Of a DNA stretch of 64,000 nucleotides, positions 35,612 through 47,478 are shown one piece after another. Made by a program: the position numbers and the translations under genes. The notes beneath the pieces were generated by a model. It did no database searches. It was given only the letters and a program-made list of their open reading frames with translations, and had not been told where the DNA came from. The DNA comes from Auanema rhodensis (lineage: Eukaryota; Nematoda; Chromadorea; Rhabditida; Rhabditidae). Positions within the stretch are counted from its first letter, which is position 1, and every line of letters begins with the position of its first letter. Location: contig OZ059895.1 in the NCBI GenBank assembly GCA_964057225.1, forward strand, positions 5,580,001 to 5,644,000, written 5' to 3'.

Positions 35612-35613
<2 letters not shown>

Positions 35614-35685
<72 letters not shown>
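35614..35685. repeat. (GA)n microsatellite
   Basis: Perfect GA run of about 72 bp, ending in GGAAGGAGGGAGGGAG. Confidence 0.95.
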
Positions 35686-35688
<3 letters not shown>

Positions 35689-36778
35689 AGGAGGGAGGGA
35701 GAAAATGAGCGTTTTGCAGCTAGCTACTAGCAAGCTTTTCTCTGAAACAGACTTCAATACAAAAAAATTATTTTTTTTTGAAATCGACGAAAGACAAAGT
35801 TGAAAACGAAAAGAAAACAAACAAATGAAGAAAATATTTTGGAAAATCTAATGTTGAGAAGACGATTACATAGAAAAGGAGAAAAAAAAACGAAAAACTA
35901 AATATCATAATAATAATAATATGAAAATTTGTAGCAAAAACAATTCGCATACAATATTTGGAAAGTACGGAAAAAACAACAAATAGTTCATTTGAAACAT
36001 ACACGAAAATGAAAATATTTAATACAAAATGGTAAATAGAGATTATGAGGAAAGGGGTGAAAGAAATATGAAGTAATATTGAGATAAAGAGTATTCGATA
36101 AGATGAGTAAGTAGTAAGCTTGGTCAGCTAAGAGAAGTTGATTGTTGCATTCGTCATACTAAGTCTAAACTGATCGTTTTAGATATGACGTTTTATCGTG
36201 GCTGGACCTATTTTGTGAGACATTTTTGGTCTTAGATGCCAAGAGAGGAAACGAAAGAAAGCTGCGCTAGCTGATGATGAGATTATGAAAAATTTATGAG
36301 AAAAGAGGCGGCTGAAAAAATGTGTTGTGCTGGTACCACATCTGGGATTAGATAAGTTGTTTTAGCTTTTTTTGCTCCCTTGCACCCTTTTCTCTATTTC
36401 CACTTTCTTTCTTTCACTTTCTCTCTCTCTCTTTCTCTTTTATCTTTCTCTTTTTCCATCACCTTCTATCTCCCTCTTCTCCCCTCTCTCTCTTATTCTT
36501 CTACTATTTTCATTTGTTGGGCTATCTCTTTGGACTCATTTGTTAAGGTATAACCGGAAGAGGAAAGAGACCGGAGAAGGGTTTGAGGTATATCTTTCTT
36601 GGAGTGTGTTACGTGAGATTTCCTGTGAAAACAAGATATTCGTTGTAGACAACGTATGATCAAGTGCACAAACGGTCTGCACTTTTCTAAATAATTCAAA
36701 GAATTCTTTAATTTGTCTTTGTCAAATTGATCTTAAATTTTTGCATTTGAAGCACAAAAAAATACACAGAAATGGGTG

Positions 36779-36781
<3 letters not shown>

Positions 36782-36852
<71 letters not shown>
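36782..36852. repeat. (GA)n microsatellite
   Basis: Perfect GA run of about 70 bp followed by several further interrupted GA segments up to about 37040. Confidence 0.95.
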
Positions 36853-36855
<3 letters not shown>

Positions 36856-39211
36856 AGAGAGAGAGAGAGAAGGAGAGAAAGGGGGGAAGTGAGAGAAAAG
36901 AAAGAAAGAGAGAAAATGAAAGATGAGTAAAATAAGAAGGAATCCGAACTAATTTAATGAAATATGGATAAAGAACAATAAGAGAGTAAAGAGAGAGAGA
37001 TAGAGAGATAGAGAGGGAGGAGAGAAAGAGAAAGAGAGGTTTAGAAGGTGATCCTAAAAGCTAAACAACAATTCCTTTTTCAGAACATAAAAACCTTTTT
37101 ACACGAAAAGACAGAAATTTCGATCAACGTGAACCCTTTTCAAGATCAAAAAGTTTGAAAAACTTATTTAATAAATCACATTATATTGAAAAATTCCATA
37201 ATGGATCTCTGTTTCTCCTTCTCTCTACCTCTTTGAAAACTTCAAAAATTAAAAGAATAATGAATATAAATGATTTTAAATAATTAATAATAATTAATAA
37301 AAAAGAAATATATTTATGTATATTATATATAAAATATTAAAAAATTAAATATAAACGAGATGGCATGTTGATGTTCTAGAATTGAGATCATTGACGTAAT
37401 ACCTCCAGCATAGATAATGTTATCATCGTCGTTGTTGTTTGTTTTGAAATATACAATATTAACTAAAATGAGAAGCCAAATAGTTGTTTATATTTTATAA
37501 AAAATTATATAAATATATTAAATTAGAACAATAAATATAAAGAAATTAATAAAAAATATAAAATAATTAATATTTATAATTAATTGGAAGTAAAAACAAA
37601 AATTCTTATATTACCTCCTTCTCCTCCTCCTCCTCTTCTTATTCTTCCACATGAAGTTTTTGGATAAAAAGTGCATTGAAATACAATGATAAAAAGCTTT
37701 TGCACATCGTGAGGTAAAGCATAGAAGTGGTATATAGAGAAAGTAAGGAAGAAAGAAAGAAAGAGATATATAGAGGGAGAGAGAGAGATAGAGAGAGAGC
37801 AAGAATTCAAAAGAGGAAAAAGTGCAAAGAGAGTGCAAATGTCACAAAAAATTCTCACGTCTGTTTCAATTTTTTTCTAAATACTTCGATAAATTTTCTT
37901 TATTTAATGCAAAAAAATTAATAATTATATATTTCAAATAAAATTATTTTTGAAAATTTAAAAAAAATTAAAGAACATTAAAGAAGAGAGGGTTGGAATT
38001 ACATAGGACTTTAAAATGAAATTCGAATAGGCCGATTCAGATGGCTGAAGATGAGGATGTCAGCTTTAATCCAAAAAAAAAAGATAAAATGTGCGAAAAG
38101 TTCATTCATTATTTTTTAGAAAATGATGGATAAGCATATTTAAAGAAATTGAACTTATGCGTTTAACATCAGATAGCACGAGGAGATAGAGAGAGGCACA
38201 CGCAGAGATAAAGAAATATTGGGAGAGAGAGAGAGGGAGAGAGAGATTGAAAGAGAGGGAGAGAGAGAGAGAGATAAGTAGTAGAAGAAGATTACAAGTT
38301 AAACGTTTTATAAGAAAGTGTTGGAGAGAATGAGGGTGGATAGGATTAGGAAAGGTAAAGAGAAAAAGAGAGACACAGAGAGTCTGGAAATCCCAAAAAA
38401 AGCTGTTTTGAGAATTTAGTTCAAAAGTTTGGATTAAAAGCAAATGTTTCAAATAAGCCCACCATGTTTTCATACTCCTCGGTCTTTTGGAACGATGAGA
38501 TGAAAATTTGAGAAAATATTGTGAATAAGCGGAAACGAGAGATAGAGGGAGAAGGTGAGAGAATGAAACTTACAGCTTATCCTGTCGATTAGAAATGTTA
38601 AGAGAGGCATATAGAGGAAGGATGAAAGACAACGATAAAGACATTGATCTCAATTTGAATGACCTGAAGTTATGACGTCATTAGATGTATGCTGTCTCAT
38701 TTGAAGTCTTTTTGGTTCATTCGTTAGTTATTCCACGAAAGCGTAAATTGAAAATGGACAATGAAATGCTGAGAAGGTGAATATAAACTTTAATAAAGAA
38801 ATTAAAGTTTGTAACAAAACGTGAATGAATATCATAAACAAGTTGAAAATGCTGAAACAACAATGTTGATTCTTCCTATATTTCTCTTTTCTAATTGAAC
38901 TTTTAGTCATATCAACAGAAGTATTGTCTTTCTAACAAACATATGCGGTATTTTGCTACAACTTGAACTTAAATTCTAAAACCTATTTTATGGTCAATGC
39001 TGTTGTTAAGCCTTTTTTTACTTTCATATGCTTTAACATGAGCGTAAGAACATAAAAAGTATAAGATACACATATAATCATTTCATCAGAAGAAGCACTT
39101 CATATAGGCATTCCCTTTCTCTTCTTTTTTCATCTTTTTGATTATTTAGTCATGTACATACAGCACAAGCATCATGTTCACATCTTGGCAACGAAGTCAC
39201 AATGCCATCAG

Positions 39212-42200
39212 ATGACGATCACGTTCAACACATTCGACATAGATGACCAATTTGAAATTCTGAGGAATTTGATACTTCATGAAGACGAGGCCCATTCTCA
39301 TTCACGATTTCTAGGTGATGCTGAGAGAGAGAGAGAGAGAGAGGAGGGGGGGGGAGAGAGTGAGATATGTCAGTAACACACATCTAAGATGTCATTTTAA
39401 AGCCAAACGTAGAACATAAAAGCTTGTGTTAGATAGACAATTATATTATTTTATAATAATCAGTATATTATATATTATATGATATAATATATTTTATTTT
39501 ATTTATAGAATATAGAGATTTACAATATTAGACGATTGAAGCATCAAATGAAATTCAAGAGGTGAGAATATCGATGTTGATATCCCTGGACGACGATTCA
39601 AAAGCATTTTTTCCCCTTTTTGGGGGAGAAAAATACGACACTTGTACTTGTATTTGCAAGCAGGTTTCCATTTTGTATTCAAAATAAAGGGCAACAAAAA
39701 GAAAACAAAAAAGGCTGCAAGTACATTGAAAAGGCAAGAAAAAAAAGAATTGTATAAGAATATCTTTGCAAATAAGTTGAAAAATCATTTTAGTGAATTG
39801 AGTTCTCTTCTCTTCATCCTCTCCACCCTATATATAGACATTCATATTGATGCCTCATTATAATTATTTATACGTATAGTATAACTGAGTGTTTGAGACA
39901 TTTTTTTTTGTTTGAATAGAATAGGAAGAAGAGTGAACGGAGGCAAAGGGAATCAGAATATCTTTGTGACTTCGAGGCTCTTGTGTGAATCCATCCATCC
40001 TTTTAAGGCAAAGCGACCCCCAGCCCTCTTCCCATCTTCCTTTATCCATCATCATCATCATTTCTCTCCCACCCTCTCTCTTTCCTCCCAGCTTACTACT
40101 TGAACCACCTTCCTCTATTCTTTCCACCCTCCTCTCCTAACTCATTATTGATTGAAATTTGAATTTTTTCAACTTTGAGAAGGAGGTGAAGCTGATGTAA
40201 GAGGTGCAGAAGGGTAAATTGAAGCAAAGAAAAGGCTGTATTAAGAAGAAGTAGAGGAAGAAACAGTGAAGACGATGATGAAACATTTCAAGTTCATGAG
40301 TTCAAAGACACAGATCAATCATAACAGTTCACGGGAATATATATTGAATAGGTGAAGAATGAGATGAACAAGTGCTAAGTTTAAGTTAAACTTGAAACTT
40401 TGTAAAAAACTTGAAAACGAAATAATAGAAAAGAATGAATCTACAAAACTCATGAAAGGGAGATAAAGAGGGAAAGAGGGAGAGAGGTTAAAGAAAGATA
40501 AAGACGAATGTTTCAATCAGTGGTGATAATGAGACAAAGCAGATGGTAAAACCTGATGATAATGATAATTAATGAAACAAGGAACATATAGAAGAATAAA
40601 GTTTATAACAGTTAGAGAGAGAAAGAGAGAGAGAGAGGGAAGGAAGGATGATAAGCAGGTACAACATGAAGCATGAAGCATGAAGCATGAAGAGAATGTA
40701 TGAAAAGGACATCGAAAGCAAAAGATGGGAGAAAAGAATCATCTGAAATTCGTTTGTTGCACCTTTCCCTTGTTCCTGAATATTAAAAGCTGTAAAAGAC
40801 AGGTAGATGTAAATGTTAAATTGAATAAAATTATTTAAAAACTTAGAAAATAAAATAAAGAAATATAATATTAATTATAATAAAATTATATAAAAGAATA
40901 AATAATAAAATATATATTATGTGGTAATGATACTTATACTCTTATCCCAAAAACAGAGAATAGATAGACGAAAGAATGGATAAAGTTCTAGCTGTTTCTC
41001 ATCGAAGCCATTGTCGTCGACATTGCTGCTCCGACGGCTTTCAACGCTCTTAGTCTATTCTCCCTGCCATCTATGTATGTTTCAAAAGAGTATATGAAGT
41101 ATAAAGCGGAAACAAGGCTGCGCTATGTGATTCAGAAAAGATGAACTGGTGGCGCGAAGAAACTTCCGTGGCCAGTAAGGAGCAAAAGTATGACAGAGTA
41201 TAATATCTGGCTCATCTGATTCAGATATAGTCAACTCAATCAATCAAAGCCTTTGTGTAGATGAATCAGAAGGAGAATGTAGCTACATCGACTATGAACT
41301 GAAAAGTCAAATTTATAAATTTGGTTCTGGAACGAAAGGAAAAGAGCTTCAAGTAGAAAAGTAAATGGCATTTGCTGATATAAGTCTGTTTCTGTCTATG
41401 TCTCTCCGTTTTGCCTGTGTTTTCATTAGTTCTTCACTTCTGTCCTTGCCCCAGGCATTCTTCTGCTCCTCCCATTTCTCATCGTTGTCTCTTGTTGTCT
41501 TCTCCATTTCGTTTGTGGAACCATTGTTATTTTGGCTTCAACCCTCATCGTCTGTTCTCATGTTCCGCTATTCCCTCATTTCCATATATAGGAGTGAATA
41601 TGCTACGGCCGCCTTTGCTCTTTTAACCATCCAACTCATCGTTATGGACATGACGTAGTTTGTCATCATCTTCTCTACCTATTCATTCGTCTAGCTAGCC
41701 CTTAACCGATTACACGTCGTCCACATCGTCGTCGTAGGACTCACACACACACATACACACAGCATAGTAATCTTACTTAGTCATGTATGAGTATATGTTA
41801 TATACTCTTATTTGAAAACGAAAAAGAATATAAAAGACATTTGTATATACTTATATCCTTTAGGTAACGTATATACATATAACTGAAAATGGGAATAGCA
41901 TTCAGAAATAATTCACACCAAATGACGTCATCATTCCTTCTTGTATCTTCATTATCCGTTATCTTAAGCTCGAGTCAGTTCATTATGATCTCATCAATGG
42001 ATGTTGTTGAACGGATGATGTTGCTGTTTCTTTGGTTGACCGACTGGATTTATCCTCTGCCGGTGCACCAAGTGACAGACCAGCTGGTATAAGAATCACA
42101 TTTGTTTTCTTCTTCTCCTCCCCCCCCCCTCCCCACCTCCTTCTCTTCCCCTCTCTTTCTCTCTTTGCTACCAAAACCTTTATTTCTAAGATACATATGA

Positions 42201-42861
42201 TTGTTTTTTCTCTTGGTCTCGATGTTTACCCTCAGAGGTACCTACTCACTCTCTCTCTCTTTTTTTTCTTCTCCCTCCTTTTTCCACTTCTTCCATCTAG
42301 TCCCTCCCTCATTCTTCTCACCTAAACTGCCCAATCTCTCTCTCTCTCTCTCTTCTTTTTTTCTTCCCCTCTCTAAAACTCTCAAATTCATTCCTTTTAC
42401 TTCGGTTATTTTTCTCAATTTTCTCTTCAAAAACATCTTTTCCCTTTCCCTCTTTACTAACTTTTTCTCTCTGTATGTTTCTTGTTCTTCGAAATAAAAA
42501 AAGATACGAGTAGGAGGATAGAATTGAAATCTCTTTTTCTGTTTCTCTCCCAGTCTTCTTCAATAGTTTTCACTCTCTCTCTTACTCCTCCTTCATTTTC
42601 TCTCATTTTCTTTCGTTCAAGCTGAGATGATCAGAAATCATGTAAACCATAATTTGCATTAGCTGAACTTTGCTGGAACTCAGGTTCCAAGAATAGATTG
42701 AGCATGCAGGAAAATAGTTTTGGAAGAAAAAAGGTATTACCTGAAGACATAGTACGGAAATAGAATAGAGTAACAAACTTTCAGCATATCCAAAAAGAAA
42801 AAATATTGGAAAGAATTGAAGTAAAAGAATAAATGGAATTTACGGAGAGAATATGAGAGGC

Positions 42862-42904
<43 letters not shown>

Positions 42905-43519
42905 AATACGTTTTTATGAAAAGTAAGATAAGACAATCAAAAGCAAAAACCATTTCTAGAATTCGATCGGATTAGAAATATGCAAAAGTACAAATAATTT
43001 TCGGGAAAAGTATTCCAAATCAGCAATTGAGCTTGAAACTTAAAATGCTTTTTGTTTGTTAGGTTTGAATGATACAAACTCAAAATTTGAATGAAACCGA
43101 TAGATTATCGTAATGGATATTTGAGATTTCTTTTAATTTTGAATTCTTATCATCTCTTCTCTACACCTACTCCTCCCACTAAGTTCCTAAGTATTATCTG
43201 TTATCACCCACACTAAAGTATCTAAAACTCTCATTTCTACAATTCTCTTTATCTATTTCTTTCTATTTCTTTCTCTTCTTCTTTTTCTTCTAATTTCAAA
43301 ACGAACTTTAGGTGGTTTAACACCTGTTTCTCTCCGATTCAACTTTCAAAGCCCATGGGTAAGATGAGGAGAAAAGATAGGTAGGTAGGTGTTGTTAGTT
43401 AGAACAGAGCTGATATTCTTTCTCAGCTTCGCACAAGCAACAGACATCAGACTATGTCTCGAAGACAGACAGAGCATCAGCGAATCGTTGACCAGATAAT
43501 GAAGAAACGTTCAACCTAG
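39212..43519 (+). CDS. Candidate split gene: exon-like islands (tentative)
   Basis: Several non-repetitive islands on the plus strand look like exons of one gene with long CT-rich introns. Segment 39212-39314 starts after CCATCAG, contains FDIDDQFEILRNLILHEDEA and ends at CTAG|GTGATG, phase 1. Segment 43312-43358 (acceptor ACTTTAG, donor GTAAGA) reads GLTPVSLRFNFQSPW. Segment 43427-43519 (acceptor TTTCTCAG) reads LRTSNRHQTMSRRQTEHQ and ends at a stop. These three are phase-compatible. Other frames with coding rhythm lie at about 40996-41091 (VVDIAAPTAFNALS, donor GTATGT), 41103-41206 (KMNWWREETSVASKEQ) and 42011-42090, but their splice sites do not all fit and the minus strand is open in places. 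I recognise no family. Strand, exon set and even coding status are unproven. Confidence 0.25.
40666..40692. repeat. (ATGAAGC)n 7-mer tandem repeat
   Basis: Three full units and a partial fourth of a heptamer, different in kind from the GA tracts nearby. Confidence 0.9.
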
Positions 43520-43629
43520 TTTCTGAAGTAAAGGGAGGGGAGGTAGATGAAATTTCATCATAAACTAGGGACTGAAAAACCTAGAAATGCATAAGTGTTT
43601 GGGTGGGTTACTGTATCTCCCATTCTCTC

Positions 43630-43667
<38 letters not shown>

Positions 43668-44271
43668 GCTATCTCTGCTAACTATTTAAATAATAAAATA
43701 ATATAGGAAGAATAGATGAAATAAACGTCGGAAAAGATGAAAAGAAATAAATAAAAACATTAACGTTTAATGATGTTTTTTTGAAATAAAATGTATTTTT
43801 TTAATAATTTTATTTGTTTACATAACAAATAAATATCTTTTTTTTTCTTTATAATTTGATAATTAAAATAAAAGATTAAAAAGTGAAATATATCATATAA
43901 TATTTATAAGAAATATATATTTATTTGAAGGAAACAGCAAAAAATGATAAGAAAATATGAAGAAAATGTAAAAAGAAAACGAAGAAGATGAAGATAAAGA
44001 AGAAGATGAAGCATAGATCTCATGAACATGATCACTAATCAGCAAAATATTTGTTTCAAATTCTATTTTGTACCACAAAATGTACGGAACAAATGAAATT
44101 TAAGCCTTCTAATTATAAGTTTTGGTAAGGATGAAGGGGTAAAAACTTAATATTATAAAGAATTATAAAGAATATAATATAGTTAAGAAAGATATAGTTA
44201 ATGATACAATTTATTGTCATCATTATCATTTATAATTAAAATTTGGTGGTAACCGGCTGATCTTGCGTGTT
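43520..44271. other. Intergenic spacer
   Basis: Contains a CT tract at 43624-43664 and AT-rich sequence up to the start of the protease gene. No further coding signal was seen. Confidence 0.6.
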
Positions 44272-44603
44272 ATGACAGAAGAAAGGTTAAGCTTTATGTT
44301 GGAGAATTCAACTTATTTATCCGAATATGCTCAATATTTAGAAAAAAAAAGATTTTTTTAGACATTCAGAAGATGAAGAATGTAATAATGATTGTCCAGA
44401 TGATATACCTGAGGTATATAAATATAATAAATAAATATAAATAAATATATTTAAGATGAAATATGGTGATCGTCTTTTAGATGATTTAATTAATACATTT
44501 TGTGATAAATTAACTTCTGTATGTCCATATAAAATTGAAGGAATGTTAGCAATTCAATTTTTAATGGTAAAGTTATTTATTATTATTATTATAAATAATA
44601 ATA

Positions 44604-44638
<35 letters not shown>

Positions 44639-45436
44639 GATTGATCCAGAACAAGTTTGTCATTTAATAAGTGGTGATAATCGGGTAATTCAAATCTTAT
44701 ATGATTCCATACGACAACATTATATTTTAATTTATTATAATAATGAAAAAATATTTTTATATGATTCAGTGTATGCTAAAGATCGTAATTTATCTGATGT
44801 GGTTGGTTTTAAATTTAAAATTCAAAAGAAAAAAAAAGAAATATTTAGATGAATGAATGTGTATTAAGACAAATAACATGTTTATTTGGTCATTTATTTG
44901 AAAATCATATTGTACCATTATATGTTGTACGTGATCTTAATGCTCAAGTATGTTTGTTAGAACTTGGTCAGCTTAAACTTAAATTAGAACGAATGTTATG
45001 AATAAAGAATCAAAAGTTTTAAAGTTGGACTATTTCAGCATGATGATTGGTCTTGTGGATATCGTTCAGTAGCATCACTTGTAGAATTAGTATGTGGTAG
45101 AGATCCAAGCATGTATGTATAATCTATATAATCTATAATACATATAATTAATAATAAAGGACTATATATTCAAGAAGAAGAATTTTTAAATTTCTTCATG
45201 AAGTATTATGTTCATCTGAAAATTTAAGTTGGAAATCATTTCTTAATGCTCAACTTGGAATGTAAGTTGTATTATCTATATTTATAATTATTTTATTTTT
45301 AATTATATTTAGTGAACGTCAACGAAATTATGAATCTGCTATACATGTACATGTTTTTCCTAATGGAACTTATCATCAACATTTGAATTTGGATGAGAAA
45401 AGCGAGTTGTCAGCTAAAGATAGCAGTGAAAATTAA
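44272..45436 (+). CDS. Ulp1/C48-family cysteine protease (8 exons)
   Basis: Probably a deubiquitinase/deSUMOylase-fold protease acting on SUMO- or ubiquitin-like conjugates; the substrate is unknown. Exons: 44272-44285, 44362-44413, 44456-44566, 44640-44801, 44849-44947, 45039-45112, 45160-45261, 45313-45436, giving about 245 residues with all phases consistent. The C48 order His-Asp-Gln-Cys is visible: His in SIRQHYILIYYNNEK (residues about 88-102), Asp in IFLYDSVY, Gln then Cys in NAQHDDWSCGYRSVA (Gln-x5-Cys). The Trp usually after the catalytic His is Tyr. There is almost no N-terminal extension beyond a 22-residue acidic lead (RHSEDEECNNDCPDD), so this is a bare catalytic domain, shorter than most SUMO proteases. 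A 76-nt intron after 14 coding bases explains what otherwise looks like a frameshift at 44353-44361. It could be a host peptidase or derived from a transposon family that carries C48 proteases. Confidence 0.75.
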
Positions 45437-45660
45437 AAAAAAAAACTTTTATTCATAGGTTTCTTTATAGAATATTTTGTATAAAACATAATTTAAATAT
45501 TGAAAGTAATGTACTTACTTAGAAATTGCTTTAAACACATGAACTTTGATGTTTCTTAGAAAAAAAATATAAATTCAATACATATTCATTGAAAAAAATA
45601 CAAAGAAACGACTATATAATTGGAATATTTTCATGTATGTTTCAGTATTTACTACTTAAA

Positions 45661-46017
45661 TCAAATCATTTGGTTGGCTTCAATGATGCGAGGCATAGAA
45701 CGCATATCACTTCTGATATGTTGGAAGACAGGAAATCCACGACCATACTTGTTCTCATGAGTTGCAAAGTAAGGGAATCGTCTATTGAGAACTTGTCCCT
45801 CATTACGAACGTCAAGAGATAATAAACCATGGAAGTCTGGCATTCCGTTACGCATGAAGATAGGAAAAGCCCGTTGGTTGACCATTGTACGACTTTCGAA
45901 AGCCTATTATAAGGACAAATTGATGTTTTGATGTGTCAAGAGATAACTTACATAGATAGTAACTGCCAAGAAGATGGCACAAAGCATCAAACATCTGCCG
46001 GTATGTCTCATCCACAT
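45661..46017 (-). CDS. Small secreted protein or peptide precursor (2 exons)
   Basis: Exon 1 (46017-45952) encodes MWMRHTGRCLMLCAIFLAV and a few more residues, a typical signal peptide with basic start and hydrophobic core. A 48-nt intron (GTAAGT to ATAATAG) leads to exon 2 (45903-45661). The mature part is about 78 residues, without Cys, rich in Phe, Arg and Asn, with a dibasic Arg-Arg before FPYFATHENKYGRGFPVF. The recurring RxFPxF pattern (QRAFPIF, RRFPYF, RGFPVF) suggests a repeated short peptide unit, which would fit a neuropeptide-like precursor, but there is no clear Gly-Lys/Arg amidation series. No family recognised. It ends 225 bp from the stop of the protease gene and is convergent with it. 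Confidence 0.65.
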
Positions 46018-46582
46018 GATATGAAATGAATTTGAAAATGAATGAAGAAACTACTTTATATACTAATCTCTTGTTATCAATTAATAATTATATTAATCTT
46101 TATGAGTAATTTTTATTATTTTTAATGTTTATTAATTCATAAAATACAAGAAATTGTTGATTATTATTATCATCTTATCATTTTTATTTTTTATATATTA
46201 AAACCATTTTCACACGTTTGAAAGATAAGAGAAAAAACATTTAAAAAATTGTTTTTCAAATATTAAATATAATTCTGAATTCTATCTATTATGATTATAA
46301 AGATTTATTGATATATTACATATTTTTAATTAAAAAAATTCTAAATCTTCTTCAAAACTTTAAAAAATGTAAATGAAATCGAATAATATCAATTTGAGAA
46401 ACTTTTCAAAAAAAAACAACTTATACTATAATCTATTGAAACATACATTGATTGATAATTTAATTTTTATAATAAATATTTTTTAAATTTTATGTTAACT
46501 ATACGTATAATGAAGAACATCATCATCATTATGTGTTCATGCTCAATGGATTAGAACTGATTTGATCTTGTTACATCAATAG

Positions 46583-46624
46583 TATATAATAGGTATAAAG
46601 GGAGCTAGATGGTCCATCCATTCA
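46583..46624 (+). repeat. Left arm of 42-bp inverted repeat
   Basis: An exact reverse-complement match to 47878-47919, beginning TATATAATAGGTATAAAGGG. The arms bracket the Polinton-like relic and may be its terminal inverted repeats. In the right arm the last half also reads as protease codons, so the repeat could instead come from an inverted duplication of protease-gene sequence. Confidence 0.85.
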
Positions 46625-46662
46625 CTGATTCTCACTTTTCAAAACCTTTTTTTTTGAATATT

Positions 46663-47064
46663 TTAATTCACAAAATCATCAAATCTGTTGTAACTTAATG
46701 AAAATGTTTCTTTTCTATAAAAGTCTTGAAGATATGATGAACTAACTTTAACATCTCCCTTGAGCCTTTGAAGCATATCAAGACCATTGAAACTTTTGAG
46801 AGTTTGAGCTATTTCATTTTTTTCATCTATGATCTCTTCTTGTAATTTCTTATTTGATTCTACTATTGGTTTAATAACCTCAATCCTATGATCTTCTATA
46901 TTTTCCAAATTGCTACGCTCTTTTAAATTTTTGAATTTGTGTTTTTTTCTGTTTTTCAAATAATTTTCAATAATCTCATATCCTTTGTAAGGATCATAAA
47001 CTTGTACTAATCCAAGAGATCTAGGAATCTGAGATTCTACTAATCCAAAGGATCTAGAAGACAT
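46663..47064 (-). CDS. Intact 133-residue coiled-coil ORF of the Polinton-like relic
   Basis: A single uninterrupted frame from ATG (47064) to stop (46663), the longest intact frame in the window that is not a simple repeat. The N-terminus holds a duplicated 11-residue motif (RSFGLVESQIP and RSLGLVQVYDP). Residues about 30-100 are Lys/Glu/Asn-rich with heptad-like hydrophobics, probably coiled coil. A TATAAATA box sits upstream in the 69-bp spacer shared with the divergent ORF at 47134. The function is unknown; many Polintons and adintoviruses encode small coiled-coil proteins, but I cannot assign this one. Confidence 0.6.
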   Translation of the reverse strand: MSSRSFGLVESQIPRSLGLVQVYDPYKGYEIIENYLKNRKKHKFKNLKERSNLENIEDHRIEVIKPIVESNKKLQEEIIDEKNEIAQTLKSFNGLDMLQRLKGDVKVSSSYLQDFYRKETFSLSYNRFDDFVN

Positions 47065-47133
47065 TTTTGAAATTTTGAAAAAGTAATTAATTTAGAAAAT
47101 ATTTATATTTATAAATAGAGGAAATTACTAATA

Positions 47134-47289
47134 ATGTACTCTTTATTAAAATATGAAAATGATGAGGATATTAAAACAATCAAAGAGATCAAGAAATTGA
47201 GTAGAGACGAAGTTCGTAAAGAAGGTTTTAATAAGTTGAGATCTTTGATTCTACAAGCACGTGAAGTGCACGTGAAGTTATTGTTTTAG
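47134..47289 (+). CDS. 51-residue ORF of the Polinton-like relic
   Basis: ATG to TAG frame beginning MYSLLKYENDEDIKTIKEIK, divergent from the 133-residue ORF, with TATAAATAG-type sequence about 20 bp upstream. It is charged and helical. It may be the N-terminal remnant of a longer element protein, since the frame ends at a short direct repeat (GCACGTGAAG-like units at about 47260-47280). No function can be given. Confidence 0.4.
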   Translation: MYSLLKYENDEDIKTIKEIKKLSRDEVRKEGFNKLRSLILQAREVHVKLLF

Positions 47290-47478
47290 TAAGAAGTTCT
47301 ATGAATTCCGAGAATTTAAAAAAATGATGATAAATTGTTTTTCTTAGTAAATAAAAAAGATTGTAGGCTCCCTTACTTGAAAAAGTACTTTATTCTTACA
47401 AAATGGATTATTTCAATAGAATATCTAGAAATGATCTTTGTAAAGAAGTTATAAAACTTCTTTATATAATGTCTGAAT

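Larger units (their letters stand above)
25077..39211. other. Repeat-dense region without a supported gene
   Basis: This purine-rich plus strand carries about twenty GA tracts, among them 25520-25592, 26130-26214, 26625-26665, 27695-27742, 28650-28693, 31046-31120, 32221-32270, 33551-33617, 34244-34328, 35614-35685, 36782-36852 and 38220-38275. An upstream exon of the zinc-finger gene may lie here but I could not choose one. Patches with GAY/AAY codon rhythm at about 25790-25938, 27852-28055 and 31350-31412 are open on both strands; they may be small exons or degenerate trinucleotide repeats. No tRNA, rRNA or mobile element was recognised. Confidence 0.55.

Noticed and set aside
44272-44370. 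Frameshift or pseudogene call in the C48 protease gene
   Set aside because: A standard GT-AG intron of 76 nt gives a continuous frame without invoking an error.
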